37,302 nt of DNA from [Phormidium] sp. LEGE 05292 (GTDB lineage: Bacteria > Cyanobacteriota > Cyanobacteriia > Cyanobacteriales > Aerosakkonemataceae), in assembly GCF_015207735.1 (NCBI RefSeq), contig NZ_JADEWG010000061.1, forward strand, positions 1-37,302. The letters run 5' to 3'. Made by a program: the position numbers and the translations under genes. Positions 1-8,910 of this stretch are shown here, piece after piece; position 1 is the first letter of the stretch, and each line of letters begins with the position of its first letter. The notes beneath the pieces were generated by a model, which worked only from the letters and a program-made list of their open reading frames with translations, was not told where the DNA came from and ran no database searches.

Positions 1-9
1 GGGAGAAAA

Positions 10-84
10 TATAACCTTTACCCTTTCTTCCCTTGGAGTCCTCTGCCCTCTGCCTTTGTGACCTTCTGCCTTCTGCCTTTCTTG
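10..84. repeat. Simple-sequence (STRR-like) intergenic repeat
   Basis: Pyrimidine-rich tract of CTGCCTT heptamers just downstream of the first gene. Positions 62-83 are the exact reverse complement of 10469-10490, inside the 30-bp tandem repeat. Positions 10-25 are the reverse complement of 12802-12817. This fits the short tandemly repeated sequences common between cyanobacterial genes. I see no coding potential. Confidence 0.6.
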
Positions 85-93
85 TTCCTTTTG

Positions 94-1203
94 TTAAACT
101 TTGAAAAACCAATTTTTAGAGTACATGAAATAGGCAACTGCCCACCAAAATAATAAAGTTATTAAGGCGAACAATAGAGAACCGTTCATTTCACCTGCCC
201 AAGATGTAAATAAATTTTGGTAAATCAAATCGTAGAGACTTACGGATGTTTCACCTGTATTCATTTGAATTTTTGCCATTAATTTTAAGCCTAAAACAGA
301 AGCTACAAAAATGAAAATGGCGTTTAGTCCTAGAATTTCAAAAGGTTTTCCCCAACGACGTAATTCACGGACTTCAATTAATTCATAACACCCAGCTAAT
401 AATACTATTGCCCATCCAGATGTAAACAGAACATAAGAACTTGTCCATAGCTTTTTATTGATGGGGAATAATAATCCCCAATTCCAACCAATGAGCAGAC
501 AAATAATGCCAAACAATGCTAAATTTATGCTGGTGCGTGTGTTGGGAATTTGTTTGCGTAGCCATTTTCCTGTCATGTAACCTAAAAGTGTTGTTGCTAC
601 GGCTGGTAAAGTACTAAATAATCCTTCTGGATCTCCCATTGAGTTGTAACCATCACCTTTATAAAGATGAGATGTAGTGATGATTAGGCGATCGATCCAT
701 GCGCCAAAATTTCCCTCTCTAGTTAACACACCTGCACCATAATTAGGAACAGGAACTAAAGTCATTGTTGCCCAATAACCAAAAAGTAAAATTCCTATTA
801 GCACCCACAAACCTCTTTTGGGCAATTTAAGAATTGCTAAAGCTGCTAATAAATAAGCAAGGGAAATTCGCTGTAACACTCCCATAATTCTGATTGTACT
901 AAAGTCATAATTCCAAAACCCATTAAGTAACAAACCCAAAGCAAAAAGGATGATGCTACGGCGAAAAATCCGCCCGTAGACTGATGCGGTAGGGTGTTTT
1001 CCATTGGCGTATTTAGAAAGGGAAAAGTACATCGCTACACCAACGATAAATAGGAAAAAAGGAAACACTAAATCTGCCAAAGTACAGCCATTCCAGTCAG
1101 CATGACTTAAGAAAGGATATACTTTTCCTAGACTCGCAGTATTGACTAGAATCATACCTGCGATCGCAATACCGCGAAATACATCGAGAGAAATTAAACG
1201 CAT
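94..1203 (-). CDS. HGSNAT-like (DUF5009/COG4299) multi-pass membrane acyltransferase family protein
   Basis: A 369-residue, very hydrophobic protein with about ten to eleven predicted membrane segments. The N-terminus has the family signature: DVFRG at residues 7-11, then a loop with SHADWNG, then a FPFF-FIVG helix. In eukaryotic heparan-alpha-glucosaminide N-acetyltransferase a loop histidine carries the acetyl group across the membrane; the His of SHADWNG is the likely equivalent. Bacterial members have no confirmed substrate, though acylation of envelope sugars is a reasonable guess. The length is usual for the family and both ends look intact. The start ATG directly precedes the DVFRG helix. 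It is divergent from the sugar dehydrogenase at 1304, with about 100 bp between them holding both promoters. Family assignment is firm; the substrate is unknown. Confidence 0.85.
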   Translation of the reverse strand: MRLISLDVFRGIAIAGMILVNTASLGKVYPFLSHADWNGCTLADLVFPFFLFIVGVAMYFSLSKYANGKHPTASVYGRIFRRSIILFALGLLLNGFWNYDFSTIRIMGVLQRISLAYLLAALAILKLPKRGLWVLIGILLFGYWATMTLVPVPNYGAGVLTREGNFGAWIDRLIITTSHLYKGDGYNSMGDPEGLFSTLPAVATTLLGYMTGKWLRKQIPNTRTSINLALFGIICLLIGWNWGLLFPINKKLWTSSYVLFTSGWAIVLLAGCYELIEVRELRRWGKPFEILGLNAIFIFVASVLGLKLMAKIQMNTGETSVSLYDLIYQNLFTSWAGEMNGSLLFALITLLFWWAVAYFMYSKNWFFKV

Positions 1204-1303
1204 CTGTGACTATTTGTTTTCTTGAGTTAATCTTTTTTAGATTCTCATACTTTAAGAGATTTCCGGGAAAAACTAAAGATAAAATTTTTAATTAAGGCTT
1301 GAC

Positions 1304-2620
1304 ATGATGAAATTCAGTAAACTCTTATTATTCACATCTTTAATCACCACTACAACTGCTTGCAGCTTTACTGCCAATTCTGGTGAAAGTAACTTGTCAA
1401 AACAAACCCAACCAGTAACTAAAAAATCATTACAAACGCAAAACTTTTCCCCTCAACCTATTCGCATTAACATTAACTCTTTACCCAAACCTTTCGCCAC
1501 CCAAAGCGCCTCTAAATCACCCCAATTAGTCTCCATTCCCGCCAACCCAACTTTACGAGTTCCTAGTGGTTTTGTCGTCAATGTTTTTGCCGAAAATCTC
1601 AACGCACCTCGTTGGTTAGCATTAACTCCTAATGGCGAAGTGTTAGTAACAGAAACTCCTGAAAATCGTATCCTGCTATTACGAGATACCAACGGCGACG
1701 GTGTAGCAGATGTGCGAAAAAGTTTTGCCACTGCACAAAATGGGTTAAATATACCCTTTGGAATGGCTTTTGCTGGAAACAACTTTTTTCTGGGCAATAC
1801 TGGCGAAGTTCTCCGCTTTCCTTATCAAAAAGGACAGCAAGAAATTCAAGGGAAAGGACAAAAAATTACTGACCTAACGCCCGGAGGTTATCGTCAACAT
1901 TGGACTCGCAATGTCGTTGCTTCTCCTGATGGTAAAAAGTTATATGTTTCCATTGGTTCCCGTTCTAATGTAGATGTGGAAGAATTACCAAGGGCATCAG
2001 TTCAAGTGATGAATTTGGATGGTTCAAATCGCCAAACTTTTGCTTTTGGTTTGCGAAATCCAGTGGGTTTAGATTTTCATCCCCAAACCAAAGAACTTTA
2101 TACAACTGTTAATGAAAGAGATGGAATTGGTGATGATTTAGTTCCTGATTTTTTGACTCGCATTCGACAAGGAGAATTTTATGGTTGGCCTTTTGCTTAT
2201 TTGGCACCCAACAAACTCGACCCTCGGAGAACTACAAATGGAAAAAGCGATCGCCCCGACTTAGCTGCTAAAACTCAAACTCCCGATGTACTTTTCCAAG
2301 CTCATTCTGCCGCCTTGGGGCTAAAATTTTATGATGGAAAAACCTTTCCTCAAAAGTATCGCAACGGTGCATTTGTAGCTTTTCGTGGTTCTTGGAATCG
2401 CGGTCAAGGAACAGGTTATAAAATAGTATTTGTTCCTTTTAATAATGGTCGTCCAGTCGGTTATTATGAAGATTTTGTCACTGGATTTTTGTTAAATCCA
2501 AATGTACCAACAGTTTGGGGTCGTCCTGTGGGAGTGTTAGTACTTCCTGATGGCAGTTTACTCTTTACAGAAGAGGCAAATAACCGCATTTACCGAGTGC
2601 AGTATCGAGGGGGTCAATAG
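1304..2620 (+). CDS. PQQ-dependent sugar dehydrogenase / sorbosone dehydrogenase-like lipoprotein
   Basis: A 438-residue exported protein. Residues 1-20 form a lipoprotein-type signal: two lysines or near-lysine positions, a hydrophobic stretch, then Thr-Thr-Ala-Cys with Cys20 as the likely lipidated residue. The box is slightly degenerate because Thr replaces the usual Leu/Val. A low-complexity Gln/Ser/Pro linker of about 60 residues leads to a beta-propeller. Propeller hallmarks visible are PRWLALTPNGEVLVTE, a calcium-type DTNGDGVAD loop, FGLRNPVGLDF, and a closing WGRPVGVLVLPDGSLLFTEE strand. Family members use pyrroloquinoline quinone to oxidise aldoses or sorbosone at the outer face of the membrane; the substrate here cannot be read from sequence. 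Two ATGs are adjacent, at 1304 and 1307. The gene stands alone, with a convergent neighbour at 2642. Confidence 0.85.
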   Translation: MMKFSKLLLFTSLITTTTACSFTANSGESNLSKQTQPVTKKSLQTQNFSPQPIRININSLPKPFATQSASKSPQLVSIPANPTLRVPSGFVVNVFAENLNAPRWLALTPNGEVLVTETPENRILLLRDTNGDGVADVRKSFATAQNGLNIPFGMAFAGNNFFLGNTGEVLRFPYQKGQQEIQGKGQKITDLTPGGYRQHWTRNVVASPDGKKLYVSIGSRSNVDVEELPRASVQVMNLDGSNRQTFAFGLRNPVGLDFHPQTKELYTTVNERDGIGDDLVPDFLTRIRQGEFYGWPFAYLAPNKLDPRRTTNGKSDRPDLAAKTQTPDVLFQAHSAALGLKFYDGKTFPQKYRNGAFVAFRGSWNRGQGTGYKIVFVPFNNGRPVGYYEDFVTGFLLNPNVPTVWGRPVGVLVLPDGSLLFTEEANNRIYRVQYRGGQ

Positions 2621-2641
2621 TAATTTGTCATTTGTCATTAG

Positions 2642-3319
2642 TTATTGGTTCTCCCGTTGCTTTTCGATGAGATTTTGAGTCATTTTAGCTAACTTTTGCA
2701 GCATTTCTTCCTGTTGTATAGCTTGTTGTTTATACTGTTGTTTTCTTTGTAAAGCTGCTCTAGCTAAATCTTCTCGATTTCGCCTTAAAGCTTCCTTGGC
2801 TACATTTTCCCAATCATTCATTTCTTTGAGCGTTTGGGTATACTGAGGTTGGATGTTATTCCAAGTTGTTCGGATTTGGGAAAGAGCTTCATTAACTAAC
2901 CGAGTAGTTTCATCTTGATTAATATCTTTGAAAGAACGATTTATAGGTTCAGATAAAGTATCCACATCGATGTAACGTAACATGGGAATAAAATCTACTA
3001 CCTGTTGACTGAAGTTAATTCCAGTTTTACACCAAGTAGCAAAATGTTCACAGTTATTAAAAAGTAAGTTATATTTTCTCTCTCCTAAACGACTTTCGGC
3101 GCGATGCACAACCACATCAGGAATGAAAGAAACCTGGTATTTCTTGACATAAATTATACCACCTTGAGAGAGCGTTTCTAAAGAGGTACGTTCAATTGTT
3201 TCGCTAGGTTTACGATAATGAATAGCGGTACCATCGCCGCAGTCAATTCCGTGATGTTCATAAACGCCTTTAATGTTGATAAAGTGTCTCATGGCATAGA
3301 TTTGATCGCCTCGCGCCAT
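2642..3319 (-). CDS. LRAT-domain (NlpC/P60-superfamily) protein with C-terminal coiled coil
   Basis: A 225-residue protein with a lecithin:retinol acyltransferase fold in the first 110 residues. The H-box has His22-His23 followed by GID and CGDG, a second His at 34, and the catalytic motif NNCEHF with Cys90. The His/His/Cys set of a thiol acyltransferase or phospholipase is therefore complete. Eukaryotic LRAT-family enzymes move acyl groups between phospholipids and acceptors; bacterial relatives are uncharacterised. Residues 150-225 are rich in Gln, Glu, Lys and Arg and predict a coiled coil, so the enzyme may oligomerise or bind a partner. There is no signal peptide, so it is probably cytoplasmic or membrane-peripheral. 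A purine-rich AAAGG lies about 10 bases before the ATG. It ends 21 bp from the convergent sugar dehydrogenase. Confidence 0.85.
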   Translation of the reverse strand: MARGDQIYAMRHFINIKGVYEHHGIDCGDGTAIHYRKPSETIERTSLETLSQGGIIYVKKYQVSFIPDVVVHRAESRLGERKYNLLFNNCEHFATWCKTGINFSQQVVDFIPMLRYIDVDTLSEPINRSFKDINQDETTRLVNEALSQIRTTWNNIQPQYTQTLKEMNDWENVAKEALRRNREDLARAALQRKQQYKQQAIQQEEMLQKLAKMTQNLIEKQRENQ

Positions 3320-3438
3320 TTGTTTTTGCCTTTATTTTTTACATATTGCAGCTAAGGATAACTCACTTATTATACAAAAAAGCTTTTCCTCTCTTTATTG
3401 ATCGAGGAAACATTTTGGCAGTTTTTGAACTAAACTGA

Positions 3439-3476
3439 TTAGCAACAACTATTTTGTTTTACAGTTGTGCTAATTT
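3439..3476. promoter_or_regulatory. Imperfect inverted repeat upstream of the peroxiredoxin gene
   Basis: TTAGC-(A)-ACAACT is mirrored by AGTTGTGCTAA about 12 bases later: an 11-bp stem with one bulged base. It lies roughly 90-130 bp before the peroxiredoxin-glutaredoxin ATG and 120 bp before the divergent LRAT gene. An operator or an RNA hairpin is possible; no factor can be named from sequence. Confidence 0.3.
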
Positions 3477-3567
3477 TGCGCGATCGCAGTGATGTATTAG
3501 TAAAAAATAATGCTTCACAAATCGTGTTACTATCAGCAAAACCTAACCAAATCAGGAGATAGGAATA

Positions 3568-4308
3568 ATGTTGAAAAGCCGTGAAGGGGAAAGAGTTCCC
3601 AATGTAACTTTTAGAACTCGTAAAGATGGTCAATGGTTGGATATCACCACTGATGAATTGTTTGCAGGGAAAACTGTGGTAGTTTTTGCTCTTCCCGGTG
3701 CTTTCACTCCCACTTGTTCTTCCACTCACGTTCCTGGTTACAATGAACTGTACACAACTTTCAAAAAGAATGGGGTCGATGATATTATTTGTATCTCGGT
3801 AAACGATCCTTTTGTGATGGAAGAATGGCAAAAAGATCAACACGCAGAAAATATTAAATTCATTCCCGATGGCAATGGAGAATTTAGTGAAGGAATGGGA
3901 CTGTTAGTAGATAAAAGTGATTTAGGTTTTGGTAAAAGGTCTTGGCGTTACTCTATGTTAGTCAAAGATGGAGTAATCGAAAAGATGTTTATTGAACCAG
4001 AAGTAGAAGGCGATCCTTTTGAAGTTTCTGATGCAGAAACAATGTTGAAATACATCAACCCTGAAGCGGCGAAACCTCAGTTAGTTTCCCTGTTTACCAA
4101 AGTCGGTTGTCCTTATTGTGCCCGTGCTAAAGCAGCTTTGAAAGACAGGGGAATTGCTTTTGAAGAAATTGTGTTAGGTAAAGATATCACTACTCGTTCT
4201 TTGCAAGCTGTTAGTGGTGCAAAAACTGTGCCACAAGTATTTATTGACGGTAAGTTGATTGGTGGATCGGAAGCTTTAGCTGAGTATTTAACCGCTAACA
4301 ATCTGTAA
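3568..4308 (+). CDS. Peroxiredoxin-5-type / glutaredoxin fusion (hybrid Prx-Grx)
   Basis: A 246-residue soluble fusion enzyme. Residues 1-165 are a Prx5/AhpC-TSA domain with the peroxidatic motif PGAFTPTC (Cys50) that attacks peroxides. Residues 170-246 are a glutaredoxin with CPYC (Cys181, Cys184), the cis-proline motif TVP at 220-222 and a GG glutathione-site motif at 232-233. Hybrid Prx-Grx proteins in bacteria reduce hydrogen peroxide and alkyl peroxides using glutathione, with the Grx domain recycling the Prx cysteine in cis. All catalytic residues are present and the length matches the family. The start is fixed by a strong ribosome-binding site, CAGGAGATAGG, ending about 6 bases before the ATG. 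A rho-independent terminator follows at 4361-4398, so it is likely monocistronic. Confidence 0.93.
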   Translation: MLKSREGERVPNVTFRTRKDGQWLDITTDELFAGKTVVVFALPGAFTPTCSSTHVPGYNELYTTFKKNGVDDIICISVNDPFVMEEWQKDQHAENIKFIPDGNGEFSEGMGLLVDKSDLGFGKRSWRYSMLVKDGVIEKMFIEPEVEGDPFEVSDAETMLKYINPEAAKPQLVSLFTKVGCPYCARAKAALKDRGIAFEEIVLGKDITTRSLQAVSGAKTVPQVFIDGKLIGGSEALAEYLTANNL

Positions 4309-4360
4309 TTTGGAAAATCTTAGACCAGACAGGAAATAAATTGAATTAAAATTTGTTTTT

Positions 4361-4398
4361 CGTTTTCAGTTTCAAGTTGAAAACGATTTTTATTTTTT
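4361..4398 (+). terminator. Rho-independent terminator of the Prx-Grx gene
   Basis: Perfect 8-bp stem CGTTTTCA / TGAAAACG (4361-4368 and 4378-4385) around a 9-base loop, followed at once by ATTTTTATTTTTT. It lies about 50 bp after the Prx-Grx stop codon. Confidence 0.8.
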
Positions 4399-4505
4399 AA
4401 CAATAAGTGATATTATTATTGATAGTATAACTATTTCCGGTATATTCAACATCTTTATGAGCTAAACTTGAATTAGCAGAAAGAGTAATTGTTCTATAGT
4501 ATGTT

Positions 4506-4967
4506 ATGGTAATGGGTATGAATAAACTTTTAAATGCTACTCTCTCAATCGAAGTTGGTCAATCTCTGAAAAAGTTGGCTAAGAATGCTTTTGAGAATGC
4601 TTACAAAGCGGCGCTACTGCATCCTAAATCCACTTATATCCAAGGTTTTTTAGTTGTGGCGGGAGAATCTTTGCCACCGATCGAGCATAGCTGGATTGAG
4701 ATAGATAATAATGTTGTCGATCCATCTTTTAGCCTTTTAGATAAAACAGCCGAAGAACTATATTATTTTCCGGCACATTGTTTGAGTGTGAAGCAACTAA
4801 TAGCTGTGGTTGAAGAAGCAAAGGAAGATTATCCTGAAGATAATCCACTTCCAGTTTATGGTGGAATGCCTTATGAGTATTACGGTGAAGTAATGTTAGG
4901 TGGGAAGGATTACCAAGTTGCTTATGAAGCAGCATTGGCTTTTTCTCAAGAAATTAATGTGAATTAA
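4506..4967 (+). CDS. Small transglutaminase-like protein, putative catalytic Cys replaced by Ala
   Basis: A 153-residue protein without signal peptide or membrane segment. The centre resembles small bacterial transglutaminase-like proteins: an N-terminal helix with NAFENAYKAAL, a strand YIQGF, then HSWIEIDNNVVDPSF giving His (about residue 61) and Asp (about 72). As I recall those relatives, the helix normally carries Cys-Phe-x-Asn-Ala; here the position is Ala-Phe-Glu-Asn-Ala, so the thiol nucleophile would be missing. The protein might be catalytically dead or act as a binding protein. Three in-frame ATGs (4506, 4512, 4518) and no clear ribosome-binding site leave the start uncertain by a few codons. 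The family guess comes from motif memory only. It follows the Prx-Grx terminator and precedes the CHAT gene on the same strand. Confidence 0.65.
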   Translation: MVMGMNKLLNATLSIEVGQSLKKLAKNAFENAYKAALLHPKSTYIQGFLVVAGESLPPIEHSWIEIDNNVVDPSFSLLDKTAEELYYFPAHCLSVKQLIAVVEEAKEDYPEDNPLPVYGGMPYEYYGEVMLGGKDYQVAYEAALAFSQEINVN

Positions 4968-5197
4968 AGACATTAGATTGTCTAAATGTAGTCACTCAAA
5001 GTTTAGCAATTTTATCTAATTTTATCTGTTCGATAGCGTAATTTATTTGTACCCGAAAGTTTTGGAAGTACTTTAATATTTTAGCCCAAACCGCAACAAA
5101 TAACCGCAAAAATGAAGCAGAAACTCTTTTACAAACAGGACTGAAACAGCTAGAAAACAATCAAGCACAAGCAGCTATTAAAAGTTTCCAACAAGCT

Positions 5198-8100
5198 TTG
5201 ACCATATATCAAGAAATTAAAGACCGTCAAGGGGAAGGGGAAACCCTGAAAAACTTGGGTAATGCTTACGCTGCTGCGGGAGATAACACCAAAGCAATGG
5301 AAATTTATCAGCAAACATTGACCATTTCTAAGGAAATTAAAAACCGAGATTTGGAAGCGAGGGCGTTACAAAACATCGGCACTATATATCGACTTCAAGA
5401 AAATTATACCAAAGCTGTGGAATATTTGGAACCAGCTTTATTAGCAGCCAAAGAAATCAAAAGCCAAGAGTTAGAATTAAAGGCTTTAGTCAGTTTGGGT
5501 ATTGTTTATGATTTCTTGGGTAACTCGCAGAAAGTAGCCGAATATTACGAACAGCTTTTACCCCTAGCTAGACAAATCAAAAATCCGCAATTGGAAGCTT
5601 TAGCTTTGGTGACTCTCGGTTATGCTTATACTTCTTTGGAAAACCAAGAAAAGGCGATTGAATTTGGCGAACCAGGTTTAAAGTTAGCTAGACAAATTAA
5701 ACAACCAGAGTTAGAAGCAATGGCTTTAGTGACTCTAGGTTATGCTTATCTAGGCTTAGAAAACTATCAAAAATCAGTGGAATTTGCTGAACCTGGTTTA
5801 GCCATGATTAAGCAAATAAACAATCCGCAATTGGAAGCTTTGGCTTTGTTTACTCTGGGCTTTGCCTATACTAACTTAGGAGATTATCAAAAAGCAACTC
5901 AGTTTGGTGAATCAGCTTTAACTATAGCAAAACAACTTAAAAATCGCAATTTTGAAGGTCGGGCTTTAGTAGTTTTGGCACTTGCTTACGATTCACTGGA
6001 AGAACATCAAAAAGCGGTTGAATTTGCTCAACAAGGTTTAGTAATTGCGCGAGAATTACAAAATCCGCAAATGGAACTGTTTGCTTCTTTTAGTCTAGCA
6101 AGAAGTTCTTATTTATTGGCAAATACTCCTGAAGCTTATCAGAAATCATTGGCGTTGACTCAGGAGAGTTTAGCAGTAATTCAAAAATATAAAAATCCCT
6201 CTTTGGAATCATATCTAAATTCGCAAATTGGGGATAATTATAATAATTTGGGAGAGTTTGAAAAAGCGATCGCATTCGCCCAAAAAGGTTTAGCCATTGC
6301 TAAAGAAATTAAAGACTTATCACGAGAAAATTATGCTTTATTAGTCATCGGTCAAGCTTATTATCAAATAGCAAACACACCGCAAGAATATCAAAAATCC
6401 CTGGACTTTATGCAGCAAGCTTTAAAGTTATCTAGGGAAACAAAAGAGAAACCTTTTGAAGCATTAGCCTTAATTTATTTAGCTAATATATACAGCCAAC
6501 TCGAAGATTATCAAAAAACTTTGGAGTTTGGGGAACAAAGTTTAAAACTTAGCCAAGAAATCAAAAATCCTCAAGTGCAACTTTTTCCCTTGTTTAGCTT
6601 ATTGAGTGTTTATGCGGAATTAGGTGAATATAAAAAAGTTATAGAATTGGGTGAAAAAGGTTTAGCAATTGCCAAAGGAACTGACAACCCTGTTGTAGAA
6701 TCTGCTTTATTAGTTATGCTAAGTGTCGGATATTTTGGCGAAGGGAACTTCCAAAAAACAGTTGATTTATCGCAGCAAGCTTTAACAATTTCTCGTAACT
6801 TAAAAAATCCCCAACTAGAAGCTTATTCTCTGCTAGTTTCAGGTCTTGGTTATGCCAATTTAGGCAATAATGAAAAAGCTATTCAAGTATTTCAAGAGAG
6901 TTTAGCTAAAGGAAAAGAACAAAAAGATAATACTCTTGCATCTTTGGCTTTAAATTTGTTAGGAGGAGTGAATAGTAAATTAGGGAAAAAAACTGAAGCG
7001 ATCGCACTTTATCAAGAAGCCATAGCTATTGATAGCGATTATAGCATTCTCGCCGGAATTGCCCGGGTTTATCGAGACTTAAACTCACCAATTACTGCCA
7101 TTACTTATTATAAACAAGCTATCAATGAAATTGAACAAGTAAGAGGGAAAATTAGTGGTTTACCTATAGCATTACAAAAGTCATTTTTACAAGCAATCCA
7201 AAGTATCGATCGCATTAAAACCGCCGACATCTATCGCGAATTAGCAGATTTGTTGCTTTCCCAAGGGCGAATCTTAGAAGCACAACAGGTATTAGAACTA
7301 TTAAAAACCGAAGAATTACGCGAATATACGCGATCGGGAGGTAGCAATCCAGAACTAGTTTTTAACCAAACAGAAGCCAAAATCCGCCAAGAAAATGGCA
7401 GCTTAATTCAATTCGGACAAAAGCTATATCAATGTCAGCTAACTCAATGCAATCAATTAAGTCAATTACTCGATCAAAGAGATGTCTTAATTGGGCAGTT
7501 TAATCAAAAAGTCCAAACAATAGAAAAAGAAATTCGGGAAAGACGATCGCAAGATGACGCATTTTTTGATCCAAGTAAAATTAGTAAAACCAAAGAAATC
7601 GTTGAAGCGCAACCCGCAACGGTGCTAATTTACCCCTTAGTTTTAGAAGATAAAGTTTGGCTATTATTAGCATCTCCCGGAGGCGTAGTTAAAACAGTAG
7701 AAGTACCAGTAAATCGTCGGGAATTAGGCGAAACAGTAGTTAAATTTCGGCTATTATTACAACAGCCTAATTCTTCAATTAACGAAGTGCAAGCTACAGG
7801 AAAAAAACTTTATGACTGGTTAATTAAACCCCTAGAAACTGAATTAAAAACTAGTAATGTCCAAAACTTAATTTTCTCACTCGATCGCGTCACTCGCTAC
7901 ATACCCATGAGTGCATTGTATGACGGACAAAAATATTTAATTGAAAACTACAACGTCTCCACAGTATTATCAGCTGAGTTGACAGATATGCGCGATCGCT
8001 TACCCCCCGGTACCCAAAAAGCCTCAATCTTAGCATTAGGATTATCCAATGCAGTTGCAGACTTTAATGCTTTACCTTTCGTACCAGCTGAATTAGATGC

Positions 8101-8707
8101 CATAGTTCGCCAAAAACCAGAAGATCCCAAAGGAATTTATCCGGGATTAGAATTACTCAATCAAAGTTTTGACTTTAAAGCATTAAGAGATAACTTACCC
8201 GGACGCAATATTTTGCACATCGCCACACATGGAAAATTTGTCCCCGGAAGTCCAGATGCTTCCTATCTCCTATTAGGAAATGGTGCTAAATTAACCATTT
8301 CCGACATTCAAAAATTACCAGATTTAAGCTATATTCACTTAGTAGTACTCTCCGCCTGTGAAACTGCCCTTGGCGGGCCAAACGCAGAAGGAATAGAAAT
8401 TTCTGGACTAAGTTATTATTTTCTTAATGGTGGTGCAAAAGCAGTTATTGCTTCATTATGGCAAGTGAATGATGGCAGTACTAGTCAACTAATGCAAAAC
8501 TTTTACAGTAACCTAGCAAATAACTCCAAAGATACGCAAATAACCAAAGCCGCTGCCCTACGTCAAGCCCAACTGAAATTTTTACAAACCAATGAATCAG
8601 CAACTAATTTAGCCCAAAGAGGCATCACCGCCGCCCAACCAGTAAAATCAAACTTATCTCACCCTTTCTACTGGGCACCTTTCGTTTTAATTGGCAATAG
8701 TTTGTAA
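5198..8707 (+). CDS. TPR-repeat CHAT-domain (caspase-like) protein; true 5' end unclear
   Basis: At least 1169 residues. The first two thirds are about fifteen TPR-type helical repeats with a roughly 40-residue period, many containing ALA-LG-AY and YQKA-EF. A helical linker (about 640-780) leads to a CHAT domain, a caspase-fold protease related to separase. Its catalytic pair is intact: His1011 in HIATHG and Cys1054 in LSACETALGG. Related CHAT proteases in other bacteria work with TPR or other partners in regulated proteolysis; no target is evident here. The listed start is a TTG at 5198, but the frame is open from 5042. The extra codons encode another TPR and an ILAQT segment like the end of the signal peptide usual in this family. 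No ATG, GTG or TTG precedes 5198, so the gene may be 5'-truncated, frameshifted or use a rare start. Confidence 0.85.
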   Translation: MTIYQEIKDRQGEGETLKNLGNAYAAAGDNTKAMEIYQQTLTISKEIKNRDLEARALQNIGTIYRLQENYTKAVEYLEPALLAAKEIKSQELELKALVSLGIVYDFLGNSQKVAEYYEQLLPLARQIKNPQLEALALVTLGYAYTSLENQEKAIEFGEPGLKLARQIKQPELEAMALVTLGYAYLGLENYQKSVEFAEPGLAMIKQINNPQLEALALFTLGFAYTNLGDYQKATQFGESALTIAKQLKNRNFEGRALVVLALAYDSLEEHQKAVEFAQQGLVIARELQNPQMELFASFSLARSSYLLANTPEAYQKSLALTQESLAVIQKYKNPSLESYLNSQIGDNYNNLGEFEKAIAFAQKGLAIAKEIKDLSRENYALLVIGQAYYQIANTPQEYQKSLDFMQQALKLSRETKEKPFEALALIYLANIYSQLEDYQKTLEFGEQSLKLSQEIKNPQVQLFPLFSLLSVYAELGEYKKVIELGEKGLAIAKGTDNPVVESALLVMLSVGYFGEGNFQKTVDLSQQALTISRNLKNPQLEAYSLLVSGLGYANLGNNEKAIQVFQESLAKGKEQKDNTLASLALNLLGGVNSKLGKKTEAIALYQEAIAIDSDYSILAGIARVYRDLNSPITAITYYKQAINEIEQVRGKISGLPIALQKSFLQAIQSIDRIKTADIYRELADLLLSQGRILEAQQVLELLKTEELREYTRSGGSNPELVFNQTEAKIRQENGSLIQFGQKLYQCQLTQCNQLSQLLDQRDVLIGQFNQKVQTIEKEIRERRSQDDAFFDPSKISKTKEIVEAQPATVLIYPLVLEDKVWLLLASPGGVVKTVEVPVNRRELGETVVKFRLLLQQPNSSINEVQATGKKLYDWLIKPLETELKTSNVQNLIFSLDRVTRYIPMSALYDGQKYLIENYNVSTVLSAELTDMRDRLPPGTQKASILALGLSNAVADFNALPFVPAELDAIVRQKPEDPKGIYPGLELLNQSFDFKALRDNLPGRNILHIATHGKFVPGSPDASYLLLGNGAKLTISDIQKLPDLSYIHLVVLSACETALGGPNAEGIEISGLSYYFLNGGAKAVIASLWQVNDGSTSQLMQNFYSNLANNSKDTQITKAAALRQAQLKFLQTNESATNLAQRGITAAQPVKSNLSHPFYWAPFVLIGNSL

Positions 8708-8730
8708 TAAAGAAGAGAGGGGAAGAAAGT

Positions 8731-8798
8731 TTAACCAGGATTTACAAGATTTATGGACTAACCAGATTTTGTTCATCATGTAAATCCATAAATCCCGA
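8731..8798. repeat. Dispersed palindromic repeat (GGATTTA / CCATAAATCC type)
   Basis: GATTTATGGA at 8748-8757 is exactly complementary to TCCATAAATC at 8785-8794, and both arms have further GGATTTAC/GTAAATCC matches around them. The phrase AACCAGGATTTACA followed by ATGTAAATCC looks like a dispersed intergenic repeat of environmental bacteria. It could also form a terminator-like hairpin after the CHAT gene. Confidence 0.5.
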
Positions 8799-8910
8799 TC
8801 GCGTTTTGTAACAGCTTGTAAAAGACTTGCGAGATAAGTCACTAATCGTTCTATCGTGAATGATTGAAACGACATTACCCTTCAGTTTAATTACTATCAA
8901 AGACAAAAAG

